A stretch of DNA of 64,000 nt from JAAFIP01 sp043721235 (GTDB taxonomy: Bacteria > Pseudomonadota > Gammaproteobacteria > Burkholderiales > Burkholderiaceae_C), in contig JAYSRE010000186.1 in the NCBI GenBank assembly GCA_043721235.1, positions 1 to 64,000 on the forward strand, given 5' to 3'. Position numbers and translations under genes: made by a program. This document shows positions 1 to 8,317 of this stretch, piece by piece. Positions within the stretch are counted from its first letter, which is position 1. Every line of letters starts with the position of its first letter. The notes under the pieces are model-generated. The model saw nothing but the letters and a program-made list of their open reading frames with translations. It was not told the DNA's origin and searched no databases.

Positions 1-1285
1 TGCCATAAGAATGCAGCCCGGCGGGCGCTGTCATGGGGATGCTAGAGGGCTGGGCACCCATCAGGCTGAGTGTTTCCGTCACGCCGCCGGTGCGTGCGGG
101 TAGCAGCTGGGCTTCAAATGCGCGCAGCAGCACGTCTTCTGCCATGGCGCGGTAGGTGGTCCATTTGCCGCCGGTTACCGTCAGCAGGCCCGACTTGCTG
201 ACCAAAATGGTGTGTTCGCGGCTAATGGCCTTGGTGTTGCCTGCGTCGTCGTCTTGCTGCTTAACCAGAGGGCGCAGGCCCACCCAGATTGACTTTACAT
301 CGCTGCGCTGGGGTGCTTTGGTAAGGTATTTGGCGGCTTCGCTCAAAATAAACTGCACTTCTTCGGCAAACGGTGTGGGCTCACGTGCCAGGTCGTCGCG
401 CGGGGTGTCGGTGGTGCCCAAAATAACCTTGCCCAGCCAAGGCACCGCAAACAGCACCCGGCCATCGGCAGTTTTAGGCACCAGCAAAGCGTGGTCGGTG
501 GGGAAAAACTCACGGTCCACCACCATATGCACCCCTTGGCTGGGCGCCACCATGGTTTTTACCGGGCGCTGGGTGCTGTCGCCGTCTTGCTGGCGCAGGG
601 CATCCACCCACACACCTGCGGCGTTCACCACACACTTGGCTTTGACAGTGTAAGGCGTTCCCGTCTCCACGTCTTGCACCTGCAGGCCCGTTACGCGGTT
701 GTTCTGGTGCACCAGCTGGGTAACGCTGCAGTAGTTCAACAGCAAAGCGCCACGCGCTGCGGCTGTTTTGGCCAGCGTGATGGCCAAACGGGCATCGTCA
801 AACTGACCGTCCCAGTATTTGACACCGCCCGTCAAGCCCTGGGGTTTGGCGGTAGGCAGTAGCTTGAGCGTGTCTGCGCGGCGCAGAAACTGTGTTTTGC
901 CCAGGCCCGCTTTGCCTGCCAGCAGGTCGTACATTTTCAGACCAATGCCGTAAAAAGGGGTCTCCCACCAGCGGTACGACGGCATCACAAACGGCAGCGG
1001 CTGCGCCAGGTGCGGTGCGTTGCGCATCAGCGTAGTGCGCTCGTGCAGGGCTTCTCTGACCAGGCTGATATTGCCCTGCGCAAGGTAGCGCACACCGCCA
1101 TGCAGCAGCTTGGTGGCCCGCGACGAGGTGCCTTTGGCAAAGTCGTGGCTTTCAAACAGCACCACGCTAAAGCCGCGCGCTGCTGCATCTAGCGCAACCC
1201 CCAAGCCCGTGGCACCACCGCCGACTACGGCAACATCGTAAGTGATGGGCAGGGCTAGTCGGGCGATAAGTTGTTCACGTTGCAT
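1..1285 (-). CDS. glpD: Glycerol-3-phosphate dehydrogenase, aerobic, FAD-dependent (3' end outside window)
   Basis: Oxidises sn-glycerol 3-phosphate to dihydroxyacetone phosphate at the membrane, passing electrons to quinone. I translated this minus-strand frame from the ATG at 1285; it stays open to the left edge, so only about 428 residues are visible (E. coli GlpD has about 500). The FAD dinucleotide motif GGGATG is at residues 22-27, followed by the family blocks GTSSRATKLLHGG and LFAVPWLGKVILGTTDTPRD. An AGGAT ribosome-binding sequence precedes the start. It is the last visible gene of the glycerol ABC transporter operon, 123 bp after the second binding-protein gene, so uptake and oxidation are likely coupled. 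Family assignment is secure; the C-terminal region cannot be judged. Confidence 0.95.
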   Translation of the reverse strand, partial: MQREQLIARLALPITYDVAVVGGGATGLGVALDAAARGFSVVLFESHDFAKGTSSRATKLLHGGVRYLAQGNISLVREALHERTTLMRNAPHLAQPLPFVMPSYRWWETPFYGIGLKMYDLLAGKAGLGKTQFLRRADTLKLLPTAKPQGLTGGVKYWDGQFDDARLAITLAKTAAARGALLLNYCSVTQLVHQNNRVTGLQVQDVETGTPYTVKAKCVVNAAGVWVDALRQQDGDSTQRPVKTMVAPSQGVHMVVDREFFPTDHALLVPKTADGRVLFAVPWLGKVILGTTDTPRDDLAREPTPFAEEVQFILSEAAKYLTKAPQRSDVKSIWVGLRPLVKQQDDDAGNTKAISREHTILVSKSGLLTVTGGKWTTYRAMAEDVLLRAFEAQLLPARTGGVTETLSLMGAQPSSIPMTAPAGLHSYG

Positions 1286-1408
1286 GGGGCATCCTGTGTT
1301 AACTGCGTGTAGCAGTAAGTAGATGGTTAGTATTCGATAGTTTTTCTTAAATGCGCGATATGATTCGTTTATTTGCGATTTTATCAATTTTCATTGAATT
1401 TTAGAGAA
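1286..1408 (-). promoter_or_regulatory. AT-rich leader of glpD with possible GlpR half-sites
   Basis: This 123 bp gap between the second binding-protein gene and glpD is clearly more AT-rich than its neighbours. TTCGTTT lies at 1364-1370 and a related TTCGATA at 1333-1339. TTCGTTT is also found twice in the glpS-glpR intergenic region, which would fit DeoR/GlpR-type operator half-sites. That role is inferred; no clear -35/-10 pair was found. Confidence 0.3.
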
Positions 1409-3187
1409 TTAACGAACATATCCTTCGCGCCAACGTTGCAATAAAGTGTCGTAAGAGACCGTTTTGCCCGGTGGTTTTTCATTGCTCAGTTTTTTCCAAG
1501 GTGCCTTGGTGTCGGACAAATAGTCTTCTGGTTTCTTCTTGGCGTTCAATACGGGGGCACAGTTCACCATACCCGCACGACTTAAACGGGCCATCACCTG
1601 GTCCATTTCTTCAGCCAAATTATTCATGGCTTGTTGAGGTGTTTTTTCACCTGTTACCGCCACGGCGACGTTTTTCCACCACAGCTGCGCAAGCTTGGGA
1701 TAGTCTGGAACGTTAGTCCCTGTAGGTGTCCACGCTATGCGCGCGGGGCTGCGATAAAACTCAATCAGCCCACCGTACTTAGCAGCATTTTGCGTAAAGT
1801 AGCTGTGGTTGATATCGCTAGAGCGAATAAACGTCAAGCCGACAATGGACTTTTTGAGCGAAACAGTTTTACTGGTGACAAATTGCGCATACAACCAAGC
1901 TGCCGCAGTCTTATCTGCATCATGGTCTTTGAAAAAAGTCCATGAGCCTACATCTTGGTAGCCGTTTTGCATGCCATCCTTCCAATAGGGGCCGTTCGGG
2001 CCGGGTGCCATTCTCCATTTGGGCGTGCCGTCTTCGTTCATCACCGGCAACCCTTTTTTAGTCATATCTGCCGTAAAAGCGGTGTACCAAAATATTTGCT
2101 GCGCGATTTGGCCTTGTGCTGGCACGGGGCCAGCCTCCCCAAAGGTCATACCCATAGCCTCTCTGGGCGCATAGTTCTTCATCCAATCAACATATTTGGT
2201 CAAGGCGTACACCGCAGCGGGGGAGTTGGTTGCACCACCGCGCTCTACAGACGCACCTACGGGCGTGCAGCCATCTTCAGCAACTTTAATGCCCCATTCA
2301 TCCACAGGCCTTCCATTGGGAATGCCTTTGTCAGCCGTGCCCGCCATTGACAACCAAGCGTCCGTAAAACGCCAGCCTAATGAAGGATCTTTTTTGCCGT
2401 AATCCATGTGGCCATAGACCGGTTTGCCGTCTATGGTTTTGACATCATTGGTGAAAAATTGGGCTATGTCTTCATACGCCGACCAGTTTTGCGGTACACC
2501 CAGTTCATATCCATATTTGGCTTTGAATTTGTCCTGCAGTTCTGGTTTGGCGAACAAATCTGCACGAAACCAATACAGGTTGGCAAATTGCTGGTCTGGC
2601 AGTTGGTAAAGTTTTTTATCCGGAGCGGTCGTAAAACTGGTACCGATGAAATCTTTCAAGTCCAAATTGGGGTTGGTAAATTCAGCGCCAACCCCTGCCA
2701 TGTAATCTGTCAAACTCATAATTTTCCCATAGCGGTAATGGGTACCTATCAGGTCTGAGTCAGATACCCACCCATCGTAGATGGATTGCCCGGACTGCAT
2801 GGAAGTTTGCAGCTTTTCCACCACATCGCCTTCGCCGATGATGTCGTGCTTAACTTTTATACCTGTAATTTCTTCAAATGCCTTGGCCAGCGTCTTGGAC
2901 TCATATTCGTGGGTGGCAATAGTCTCGGACACCACGGAGATTTCTTTAACGCCTTTGGCCTTGAGCTTGTCCGCTGCGTTTGCAAACCATTTAAGTTCTG
3001 TAATCTGCTCCGCCTTGGACAATGTAGAAGGCTGAAATTCAGAGTTAATCCATTGCACAGCTGGGTCTGACACGGGCACCGCTGCAGCGGCGGCAACGGG
3101 GGGCTTTGGGGGTTCTAATTTTTTACCGCATGCTGATAAAAACAAAGCACAGGAAACGGCTGAAAAGATGCAGGTTATTTTTTTCAC
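1409..3187 (-). CDS. Glycerol ABC transporter substrate-binding lipoprotein, second (duplicated) copy
   Basis: An extracellular solute-binding protein of about 592 residues and a close paralogue of the gene at 3358-5088. I prefer the GTG start at 3187: it has AAGAGA upstream and directly gives a lipoprotein signal, MKKITCIFSAVSCALF then LSAC|GKK. The longer open frame to 3271 has no such signal. Long blocks are shared with the paralogue (ISVVSETIATHEYESKTLAK, LTDAWLSMAG-type region, GEAGPVPAQGQIAQQIFW). The two signals differ: this copy should be lipid-anchored at Cys, the other is a classical secreted periplasmic protein. A hairpin lies between the two genes. It probably arose by tandem duplication. 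The substrate, glycerol or a related polyol, is inferred from the operon. Confidence 0.88.
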   Translation of the reverse strand: MKKITCIFSAVSCALFLSACGKKLEPPKPPVAAAAAVPVSDPAVQWINSEFQPSTLSKAEQITELKWFANAADKLKAKGVKEISVVSETIATHEYESKTLAKAFEEITGIKVKHDIIGEGDVVEKLQTSMQSGQSIYDGWVSDSDLIGTHYRYGKIMSLTDYMAGVGAEFTNPNLDLKDFIGTSFTTAPDKKLYQLPDQQFANLYWFRADLFAKPELQDKFKAKYGYELGVPQNWSAYEDIAQFFTNDVKTIDGKPVYGHMDYGKKDPSLGWRFTDAWLSMAGTADKGIPNGRPVDEWGIKVAEDGCTPVGASVERGGATNSPAAVYALTKYVDWMKNYAPREAMGMTFGEAGPVPAQGQIAQQIFWYTAFTADMTKKGLPVMNEDGTPKWRMAPGPNGPYWKDGMQNGYQDVGSWTFFKDHDADKTAAAWLYAQFVTSKTVSLKKSIVGLTFIRSSDINHSYFTQNAAKYGGLIEFYRSPARIAWTPTGTNVPDYPKLAQLWWKNVAVAVTGEKTPQQAMNNLAEEMDQVMARLSRAGMVNCAPVLNAKKKPEDYLSDTKAPWKKLSNEKPPGKTVSYDTLLQRWREGYVR

Positions 3188-3306
3188 GGTATGTCTCTTG
3201 AAATGACTGGCTATGGCAACAATCAGCACAGTGGATGACAACATCCTAAACTGCAGTGCACTGCTCGGCACTGCAGTTGTGTGTCGAAGTTGAAACTAGT
3301 AAGGTA

Positions 3307-3341
3307 CGAGACCGTGCCAGCCATATGCACGCACGGTCTCG
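3307..3341 (-). other. Intercistronic stem-loop between the two binding-protein genes
   Basis: A perfect 11-bp inverted repeat, CGAGACCGTGC at 3307-3317 and GCACGGTCTCG at 3331-3341, with a 13-nt loop. No T-run follows on the minus strand, so it is not a standard intrinsic terminator. Just after an abundant binding-protein gene, such a hairpin commonly protects the upstream mRNA or lowers expression of what follows. That role is inferred. Confidence 0.6.
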
Positions 3342-3357
3342 TCACATACAGCCTGGC

Positions 3358-5088
3358 TTAGCGTACCTTGCCGTTCTTCCACGCGGTCAGCAGCGTGTCG
3401 TAGGCGATGGTTTCACCCTTTGGCTTCTCGTTGGCCAGTTTCTTCCAAGGGGCGGCCTTGTCGCTGAGGTACTTATTGGGGTCGCCTTTGGGGTTCATCT
3501 TGGGCGCGCAGTTGGCCATGCCCGAGCGTTCTAGGCGCACCATCACTTGGTCCATTTCTTCAGCCAAGTTGTCCATGGCGGCTTGTGGGGTTTTCTCCCC
3601 TGTCACTGCAACAGCTACGTTCTTCCACCATAGCTGGGCCAGCTTGGGGTAGTCAGGCACGTTGGTACCTGTGGGTGTCCATGCCACACGCGCAGGGCTG
3701 CGGTAAAACTCAACCAAGCCGCCTAGTTTAGGTGCAATGTCGGTCATTGCTTTTGACTGAATGTCAGACTCACGAATAGGGGTGAGGCCCACAATCGTTT
3801 TCTTCAATGACGTAGTTTTAGCAGTCACAAACTGCGCGTACAACCATGCAGCGGCTACTTTGTCGGCATCGTGGTCTTTAAAGAAAGTCCATGAGCCTAC
3901 GTCTTGGTAGCCGTTTTGCATGCCTTGCTTCCAGTAAGGGCCGTTAGGGCCTGGGGCCATGCGCCACTTCGGTGTGCCGTCAGTATTGACCACCGGCAGA
4001 CCGGGCTTGATCATGTCGGCGGTGAAGGCGGTGTACCAGAAGATTTGCTGGGCAATTTGGCCTTGGGCAGGTACTGGGCCGGCTTCGCCAAAGGTCATGC
4101 CGATAGCTTCTTTGGGCGAGTACTTTTTCATCCAGTCGATGTACTTAGTAAGCGCATACACAGCAGCAGGTGAATTGGTTGCGCCACCGCGTGAGACCGA
4201 CGCACCCTGTGGGTGGCAGCCGTCGGCTGAAGCGCGAATGCCCCACTCATCGATGGGTTTGCCGTTAGGAATACCAATGTCTGCTGCGCCCGCCATGGAC
4301 AGCCATGCATCAGTAAAGCGCCAACCCAGCGACGGGTCTTTTTTACCGTAGTCCATGTGGCCATAAATCGCTTTGCCATCGATATTTTTCACGTCTTCGG
4401 TAAAGAACGCAGCAATGTCTTCATAGGCGCTCCAGTTAAGCGGCACACCTAGGTCGTAGCCATATTTGGCTTTGAACTTGTCTTTCAGGTCTTTGCGCTC
4501 AAACAGGTCAGCGCGAAACCAGTACAGGTTGGCAAACTGCTGGTCAGGCAATTGGTACATTTTGCCGTCGGGCGCGGTGGTAAAGCTGGTGCCGATAAAG
4601 TCTTTGATGTCAATACCGGGGTTAGTCCATTCTTTGCCCTTGCCGGTCATGTAGTCGGTCAGATTTAAGATTTTTCCGTAACGGTAGTGGGTACCGATCA
4701 AGTCGGAGTCCGAAATCCAGCCGTCATAAATAGACTTGCCAGACTGCATGGAGGTTTGCAGTTTTTCTACTACGTCGCCTTCACCAATGATGTCATGCTT
4801 AACTTTGATACCGGTGATTTCCTCAAAGGCCTTAGCCAGAGTCTTGGACTCGTATTCGTGCGTGGCGATCGTCTCTGACACCACAGAAATTTCTTTCACA
4901 CCTTTGGCCTGCAATTTTTTTGCTGCGTCGATGAACCACTTCATCTCGGCGGCTTGCTGGTCTTTGGTCAAGGTAGAAGGCTGAAACTCACTGTCAATCC
5001 ACTTCTTGGCTGCTGCCTCATCGGCCACTGCATGGCCTGCCAACGCGCAGGCCACAGCCACTGCAAGTACGCTATATCGTAACTTCAT
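3358..5088 (-). CDS. glpV: Glycerol ABC transporter periplasmic binding protein
   Basis: Solute-binding component of the importer encoded by the adjacent glpSTPQU genes. The 576-residue product starts with a Sec signal peptide (MKLRYSVLAVAVACALAGHA, cleavage probably after AVA at residue 22). It belongs to the large extracellular solute-binding family found with rhizobial-type glycerol ABC transporters (glpSTPQUV). The ATG at 5088 is preceded by GGAGATAAATC, a good ribosome-binding sequence. It lies 90 bp downstream of glpU and upstream of a near-duplicate lipoprotein copy. Glycerol as substrate rests on context (glpR, glpK and glpD all adjacent) rather than on readable binding residues. Confidence 0.9.
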   Translation of the reverse strand: MKLRYSVLAVAVACALAGHAVADEAAAKKWIDSEFQPSTLTKDQQAAEMKWFIDAAKKLQAKGVKEISVVSETIATHEYESKTLAKAFEEITGIKVKHDIIGEGDVVEKLQTSMQSGKSIYDGWISDSDLIGTHYRYGKILNLTDYMTGKGKEWTNPGIDIKDFIGTSFTTAPDGKMYQLPDQQFANLYWFRADLFERKDLKDKFKAKYGYDLGVPLNWSAYEDIAAFFTEDVKNIDGKAIYGHMDYGKKDPSLGWRFTDAWLSMAGAADIGIPNGKPIDEWGIRASADGCHPQGASVSRGGATNSPAAVYALTKYIDWMKKYSPKEAIGMTFGEAGPVPAQGQIAQQIFWYTAFTADMIKPGLPVVNTDGTPKWRMAPGPNGPYWKQGMQNGYQDVGSWTFFKDHDADKVAAAWLYAQFVTAKTTSLKKTIVGLTPIRESDIQSKAMTDIAPKLGGLVEFYRSPARVAWTPTGTNVPDYPKLAQLWWKNVAVAVTGEKTPQAAMDNLAEEMDQVMVRLERSGMANCAPKMNPKGDPNKYLSDKAAPWKKLANEKPKGETIAYDTLLTAWKNGKVR

Positions 5089-5134
5089 GATTTATCTCCA
5101 AATACAGTTATAACCCCTGATTGCAAGGCTGCTA

Positions 5135-5156
5135 CGGCTCCAGGGGGAATGAGCCG
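5135..5156 (-). other. Small stem-loop between glpU and glpV
   Basis: CGGCTC at 5135-5140 pairs with GAGCCG at 5151-5156 across a 10-nt loop, in the 90-bp glpU-glpV gap. It is short, without a T-run, and may set relative expression of glpV against the permease genes. Confidence 0.35.
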
Positions 5157-5178
5157 ATCCTTGATTCTTGTGGGCTGT

Positions 5179-5493
5179 CTAGCCTTTGCGCATAATCAAA
5201 GCGAGCACTAGCATAGAGACACCAAAACTAATCCAGATCGAAGGCTCAGCCTCTAAGCTGAGCCAAACGGCCAGCTTGCCACTGATGCCAATAAAAATTA
5301 AATTCACATAGGCAGCAGACAGCAGCCCAATAAACAGACGGTCACCGCGCGTAGTTTTCAGCGGCAAAAAGCCCTTGCGCATGACGGTGGGCGACTTCAT
5401 TTCCCAAGCCGTCATACCTGCCAGCATGAGCACAATGCAGCCAAAAAATACCGCGACAGGTGTCGTCCAAGCCATCCATTCAAACATTGCCAA
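5179..5493 (-). CDS. glpU: Small membrane protein of glycerol ABC operon (DUF2160 type)
   Basis: A 104-residue hydrophobic protein with about three membrane-spanning segments (near residues 8-28, 50-72 and 78-98). Size, position between the permease glpQ and the binding protein glpV, and the opening (MFEWMAWTTPVAVFF) fit the DUF2160/GlpU proteins of rhizobial glpSTPQUV operons. Its exact role is unknown; an accessory part of the transporter is the simplest reading. It starts 6 bp after the glpQ stop, so co-translation is likely. Confidence 0.82.
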   Translation of the reverse strand: MAMFEWMAWTTPVAVFFGCIVLMLAGMTAWEMKSPTVMRKGFLPLKTTRGDRLFIGLLSAAYVNLIFIGISGKLAVWLSLEAEPSIWISFGVSMLVLALIMRKG

Positions 5494-5499
5494 CTCCTG

Positions 5500-6318
5500 T
5501 TAAACACGGCCCATCGCAAAACCTTTTGCGATGTAATTGCGTACAAACCAAATCACAATGGCACCGGGCACTATGGTGAGCACACCCGCAGCGGCCAGAG
5601 TGGCCCAGTCCATGCCCGAGGCAGAAATAGTGCGCGTCATGGTGGCGGCAATGGGCTTGGCGTTCACACTGGTGAGGGTGCGCGCCAGCAAAAGCTCAAC
5701 CCAACTGAACATGAAGCAAAAGAAAGCCGCCACACCAACACCGGCTTTGATCAGCGGCAGAAAAATGGTGACAAAAAATCGGGGAAACGAATAGCCGTCG
5801 ATATAGGCCGTCTCGTCAATCTCACGTGGAATTCCGCTCATAAAGCCTTCTAAAATCCACACCGCCAGCGGCACATTAAACAGCAAATGCACCAAAGCCA
5901 CCGCCAAGTGGGTGTCCATCAAACCTACTGACGAATACAGCTGAAAAAACGGCAGTAAAAACACAGCCGGTGGGGTCATGCGGTTGGTTAGCAACCAAAA
6001 GAACACATGCTTGTCACCCAAAAAGCTGTAGCGCGAAAAAGCATACGCCGCAGGCAAGGCCACGGTTAGAGAAATAACGGTGTTGATGGCCACATAGATC
6101 AAGCTGTTGATGTAGCCTGAATACCATGCCGGGTCGGTCAAAATAGTTTTGTAGTTCTCCAGCGTAAACTGGTTAGGAAACAACGAAAAGCCTGCAACTA
6201 TTTCGTTGTTCGTCTTAAACGACATGTTGACCATCCAGTAAATGGGTAGCAAAGCGAAAATGATGTAGGCAATTAAAAACAGTGTGCGTTTTTGAAATCT
6301 GGGCTTATGCATGGCCAC
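5500..6318 (-). CDS. glpQ: Glycerol ABC transporter permease
   Basis: An inner-membrane permease of 272 residues with about six transmembrane segments, of the MalG/UgpE type. The cytoplasmic EAA loop that contacts the ATPase is visible as EIDETAYIDGYSFPRFF followed by LPLIKAG. The start overlaps the end of glpP by 14 bp, a sign of translational coupling. The N-terminus (RTLFLIAYIIFALLPIYWM) is a typical first helix of carbohydrate permeases. The name follows the glpSTPQUV arrangement and should not be confused with the glycerophosphodiesterase GlpQ. Confidence 0.92.
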   Translation of the reverse strand: MAMHKPRFQKRTLFLIAYIIFALLPIYWMVNMSFKTNNEIVAGFSLFPNQFTLENYKTILTDPAWYSGYINSLIYVAINTVISLTVALPAAYAFSRYSFLGDKHVFFWLLTNRMTPPAVFLLPFFQLYSSVGLMDTHLAVALVHLLFNVPLAVWILEGFMSGIPREIDETAYIDGYSFPRFFVTIFLPLIKAGVGVAAFFCFMFSWVELLLARTLTSVNAKPIAATMTRTISASGMDWATLAAAGVLTIVPGAIVIWFVRNYIAKGFAMGRV

Positions 6319-7198
6319 CTTCCTTTTCTGCAGTGCCTACGCGCTGCATCCAGTTGTACAAAATAAAACAAAACAGCAGGATAATCAAAAAGTAGATCAA
6401 CGAGAAGGCTGCTGCTGGCCCAAGGTCAAATTGGCCGACTGCTTTTTGCGTTAAAAACTGCGACAAAAACGTGGTGGAATTGCCTGGCCCGCCGCCTGTG
6501 AGCACAAAAGGCTCGGTGTAAATCATGAAGCTGTCCATAAAACGCAGCAGCACCGCGATCATCAGCACGCCGCGCATTTTAGGTAGCTGCACATACCAAA
6601 ATACCGCCAGTTTGCTGGCCCCGTCGATGCTGGCGGCTTGGTAGTAAGCGTCAGGAATCGAGCGCAGACCCGCATAGCCCAGCAAGGCTACCAATGGTGT
6701 CCAGTGCCACACGTCCATCAACAGCACGGTAAGCCATGCGTGCGTGGCGTTGCCTGTGTAGCTGTAGTCAATACCCAGGCCCAACAGGGCAGCGCCCATC
6801 AGGCCAATATCGGTTCGGCCAAAGATCTGCCAAATGGTGCCCACCACGTTCCACGGAATCAACAGCGACAGCGCCACAATCACCAGCGTAACCGATGACT
6901 TCCAGCCCTGCGCAGGCATGGACAGCGCCAGCAAAATACCCAATGGCAGCTCTACCAGCAGGACAGCGAGCGAAAAAGTAATTTGCCGCAGCAAGGCACC
7001 ATGCAATTCTTCGTCGCGCATCACGTTGGCAAACCACTCGGTGCCTACAAAGACCCGCCGCTCGGGCGAAATAATGTCTTGCACTGAATAGTTCACCACC
7101 ACCATCAGCGGTACGATGGCCGAGAAAGCCACGCAAATGAGCACAGGCAGTATGAGGAACCAGGCTTTTTGGTTAACGGGTTTGGTTGTGGTGCTCAC
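6305..7198 (-). CDS. glpP: Glycerol ABC transporter permease
   Basis: A membrane permease of 297 residues, MalF/UgpA type, with about six helices. The EAA-like loop is IPDAYYQAASIDGASKLAVF followed by QLPKMRG. The start overlaps the glpT stop by 4 bp (ATGA) and the end overlaps glpQ by 14 bp, so the two permeases and the ATPase are tightly coupled. With GlpQ it should form the heterodimeric channel. The name is positional. Confidence 0.92.
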   Translation of the reverse strand: MSTTTKPVNQKAWFLILPVLICVAFSAIVPLMVVVNYSVQDIISPERRVFVGTEWFANVMRDEELHGALLRQITFSLAVLLVELPLGILLALSMPAQGWKSSVTLVIVALSLLIPWNVVGTIWQIFGRTDIGLMGAALLGLGIDYSYTGNATHAWLTVLLMDVWHWTPLVALLGYAGLRSIPDAYYQAASIDGASKLAVFWYVQLPKMRGVLMIAVLLRFMDSFMIYTEPFVLTGGGPGNSTTFLSQFLTQKAVGQFDLGPAAAFSLIYFLIILLFCFILYNWMQRVGTAEKEGGHA

Positions 7199-8316
7199 GG
7201 CACGATCTCCTCATTTTTATAAATGCAACTGTGCTCGCTCATCACACGCAACCAAAGCGTCTGGCCTGCTGCGAACTGTGCGGTGCCGGCTGGTAAGCGC
7301 GCTTTGACAGTATGGCCTGACGCGCTGGCGGTCAAAATAATGTGGGTGCCTACGTCTTGCACTTGTGTTAGCACCATGGGCAGTGCGCCTGCGGTGTGCG
7401 GCGCTACGGGCTGCACATATTCTGGCCTGATGCCCAGCTTGATGTCGTCATCGGGCATGCTGCGCCCGTTGGGCAGTGGCAAGCTGATGCCCGCTGCGCT
7501 GATGTCTGCTGCACTAATGCCCGCTGCGCTCATTCCCGTCAGGCGCACACTGTCCATCTCAACTCGGCCGGACAAAAAATTCATGCCTGGTGAACCAATA
7601 AAGTGGCCTACAAAGGTGTGGCTAGGCCGTTCAAATAAATCTGCTGCTGCGCCCATTTGCACGGCACGGCCGCGGGTCATCACCACCACTTGGTCGGCAA
7701 AGGTCAGCGCTTCAATCTGGTCATGCGTCACATAGATCAGCGTGAGTTTGAGTTCGTGGTGAATTTGCTTGAGCTTGCGGCGCAGCTTCCACTTCAAATG
7801 CGGGTCAATCACCGTGAGAGGTTCGTCAAACAGCACAGCAGATACATCGGGGCGTACCAGGCCGCGGCCCAGAGAAATTTTTTGTTTGGCATCGGCGGCC
7901 AGGCCCGCAGCGCGCTGGTTGAGCTGGTCGCTCATCTCCAGCATCTCGGCAATTTCACCTACGCGCTTGTTAATTTTTTCTTTTGGCACGTTGCGGTTGC
8001 GCAGCGGAAAGGCCAGGTTTTCAAACACTGTCATGGTGTCGTAGATCACCGGGAACTGGAACACTTGCGCAATGTTGCGCTCTTGCGGCGTAGCACGGGT
8101 GACGTCTTTGCCGTCAAAGCGCACACTGCCCTGCGATGGTGCGACCAGGCCTGACATGATGTTGAGCATGGTGGTTTTGCCGCAACCTGAAGGCCCCAGC
8201 AGCGCGTAGGCACCGCCATCTTCAAAGGTCATTTTCAGTGGCAGCAGCGCGTAATCGCTGTCTTGCTGGGGGTTATTGCGGTAGGCGTGTGCCAAATCTA
8301 GTTCAATGCGTGCCAT
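7195..8316 (-). CDS. glpT: Glycerol ABC transporter ATP-binding protein with altered signature motif
   Basis: An ATPase of 373 residues. Walker A GPSGCGKTT is at residues 41-49, and Walker B with catalytic Glu appears as AVLFDEPL. The usual LSGGQ signature is replaced by AADAKQKISLGRGL, whereas GlpS keeps LSGGQ. Such asymmetry is known in heterodimeric ABC ATPases, where only one composite site hydrolyses ATP efficiently. The C-terminal TOBE-like regulatory domain carries a five-residue tandem repeat (GMSAA/GISAA/DISAA) encoded by a 15-bp minisatellite. It overlaps glpP by 4 bp and begins 1 bp after glpS ends. The name follows glpSTPQUV; it is not the glycerol-3-phosphate antiporter GlpT. Confidence 0.92.
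   Translation of the reverse strand: MARIELDLAHAYRNNPQQDSDYALLPLKMTFEDGGAYALLGPSGCGKTTMLNIMSGLVAPSQGSVRFDGKDVTRATPQERNIAQVFQFPVIYDTMTVFENLAFPLRNRNVPKEKINKRVGEIAEMLEMSDQLNQRAAGLAADAKQKISLGRGLVRPDVSAVLFDEPLTVIDPHLKWKLRRKLKQIHHELKLTLIYVTHDQIEALTFADQVVVMTRGRAVQMGAAADLFERPSHTFVGHFIGSPGMNFLSGRVEMDSVRLTGMSAAGISAADISAAGISLPLPNGRSMPDDDIKLGIRPEYVQPVAPHTAGALPMVLTQVQDVGTHIILTASASGHTVKARLPAGTAQFAAGQTLWLRVMSEHSCIYKNEEIVP
7484..7543. repeat. 15-bp tandem repeat inside glpT
   Basis: Three good units (CTGATGCCCGCTGCG at 7484, CTGATGTCTGCTGCA at 7499, CTAATGCCCGCTGCG at 7514) and a decayed fourth at 7529-7543. Read on the minus strand they encode a run of MSAAG/ISAAD-like pentapeptides in the regulatory domain. 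Each unit is a multiple of three, so copy-number change would keep the frame. Confidence 0.7.
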
Positions 8317-8317
8317 A

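Noticed and set aside
156..1192. Plus-strand open frames over 156-1192
   Set aside because: They are antisense shadows of glpD, whose minus-strand translation gives clear FAD-dehydrogenase motifs.
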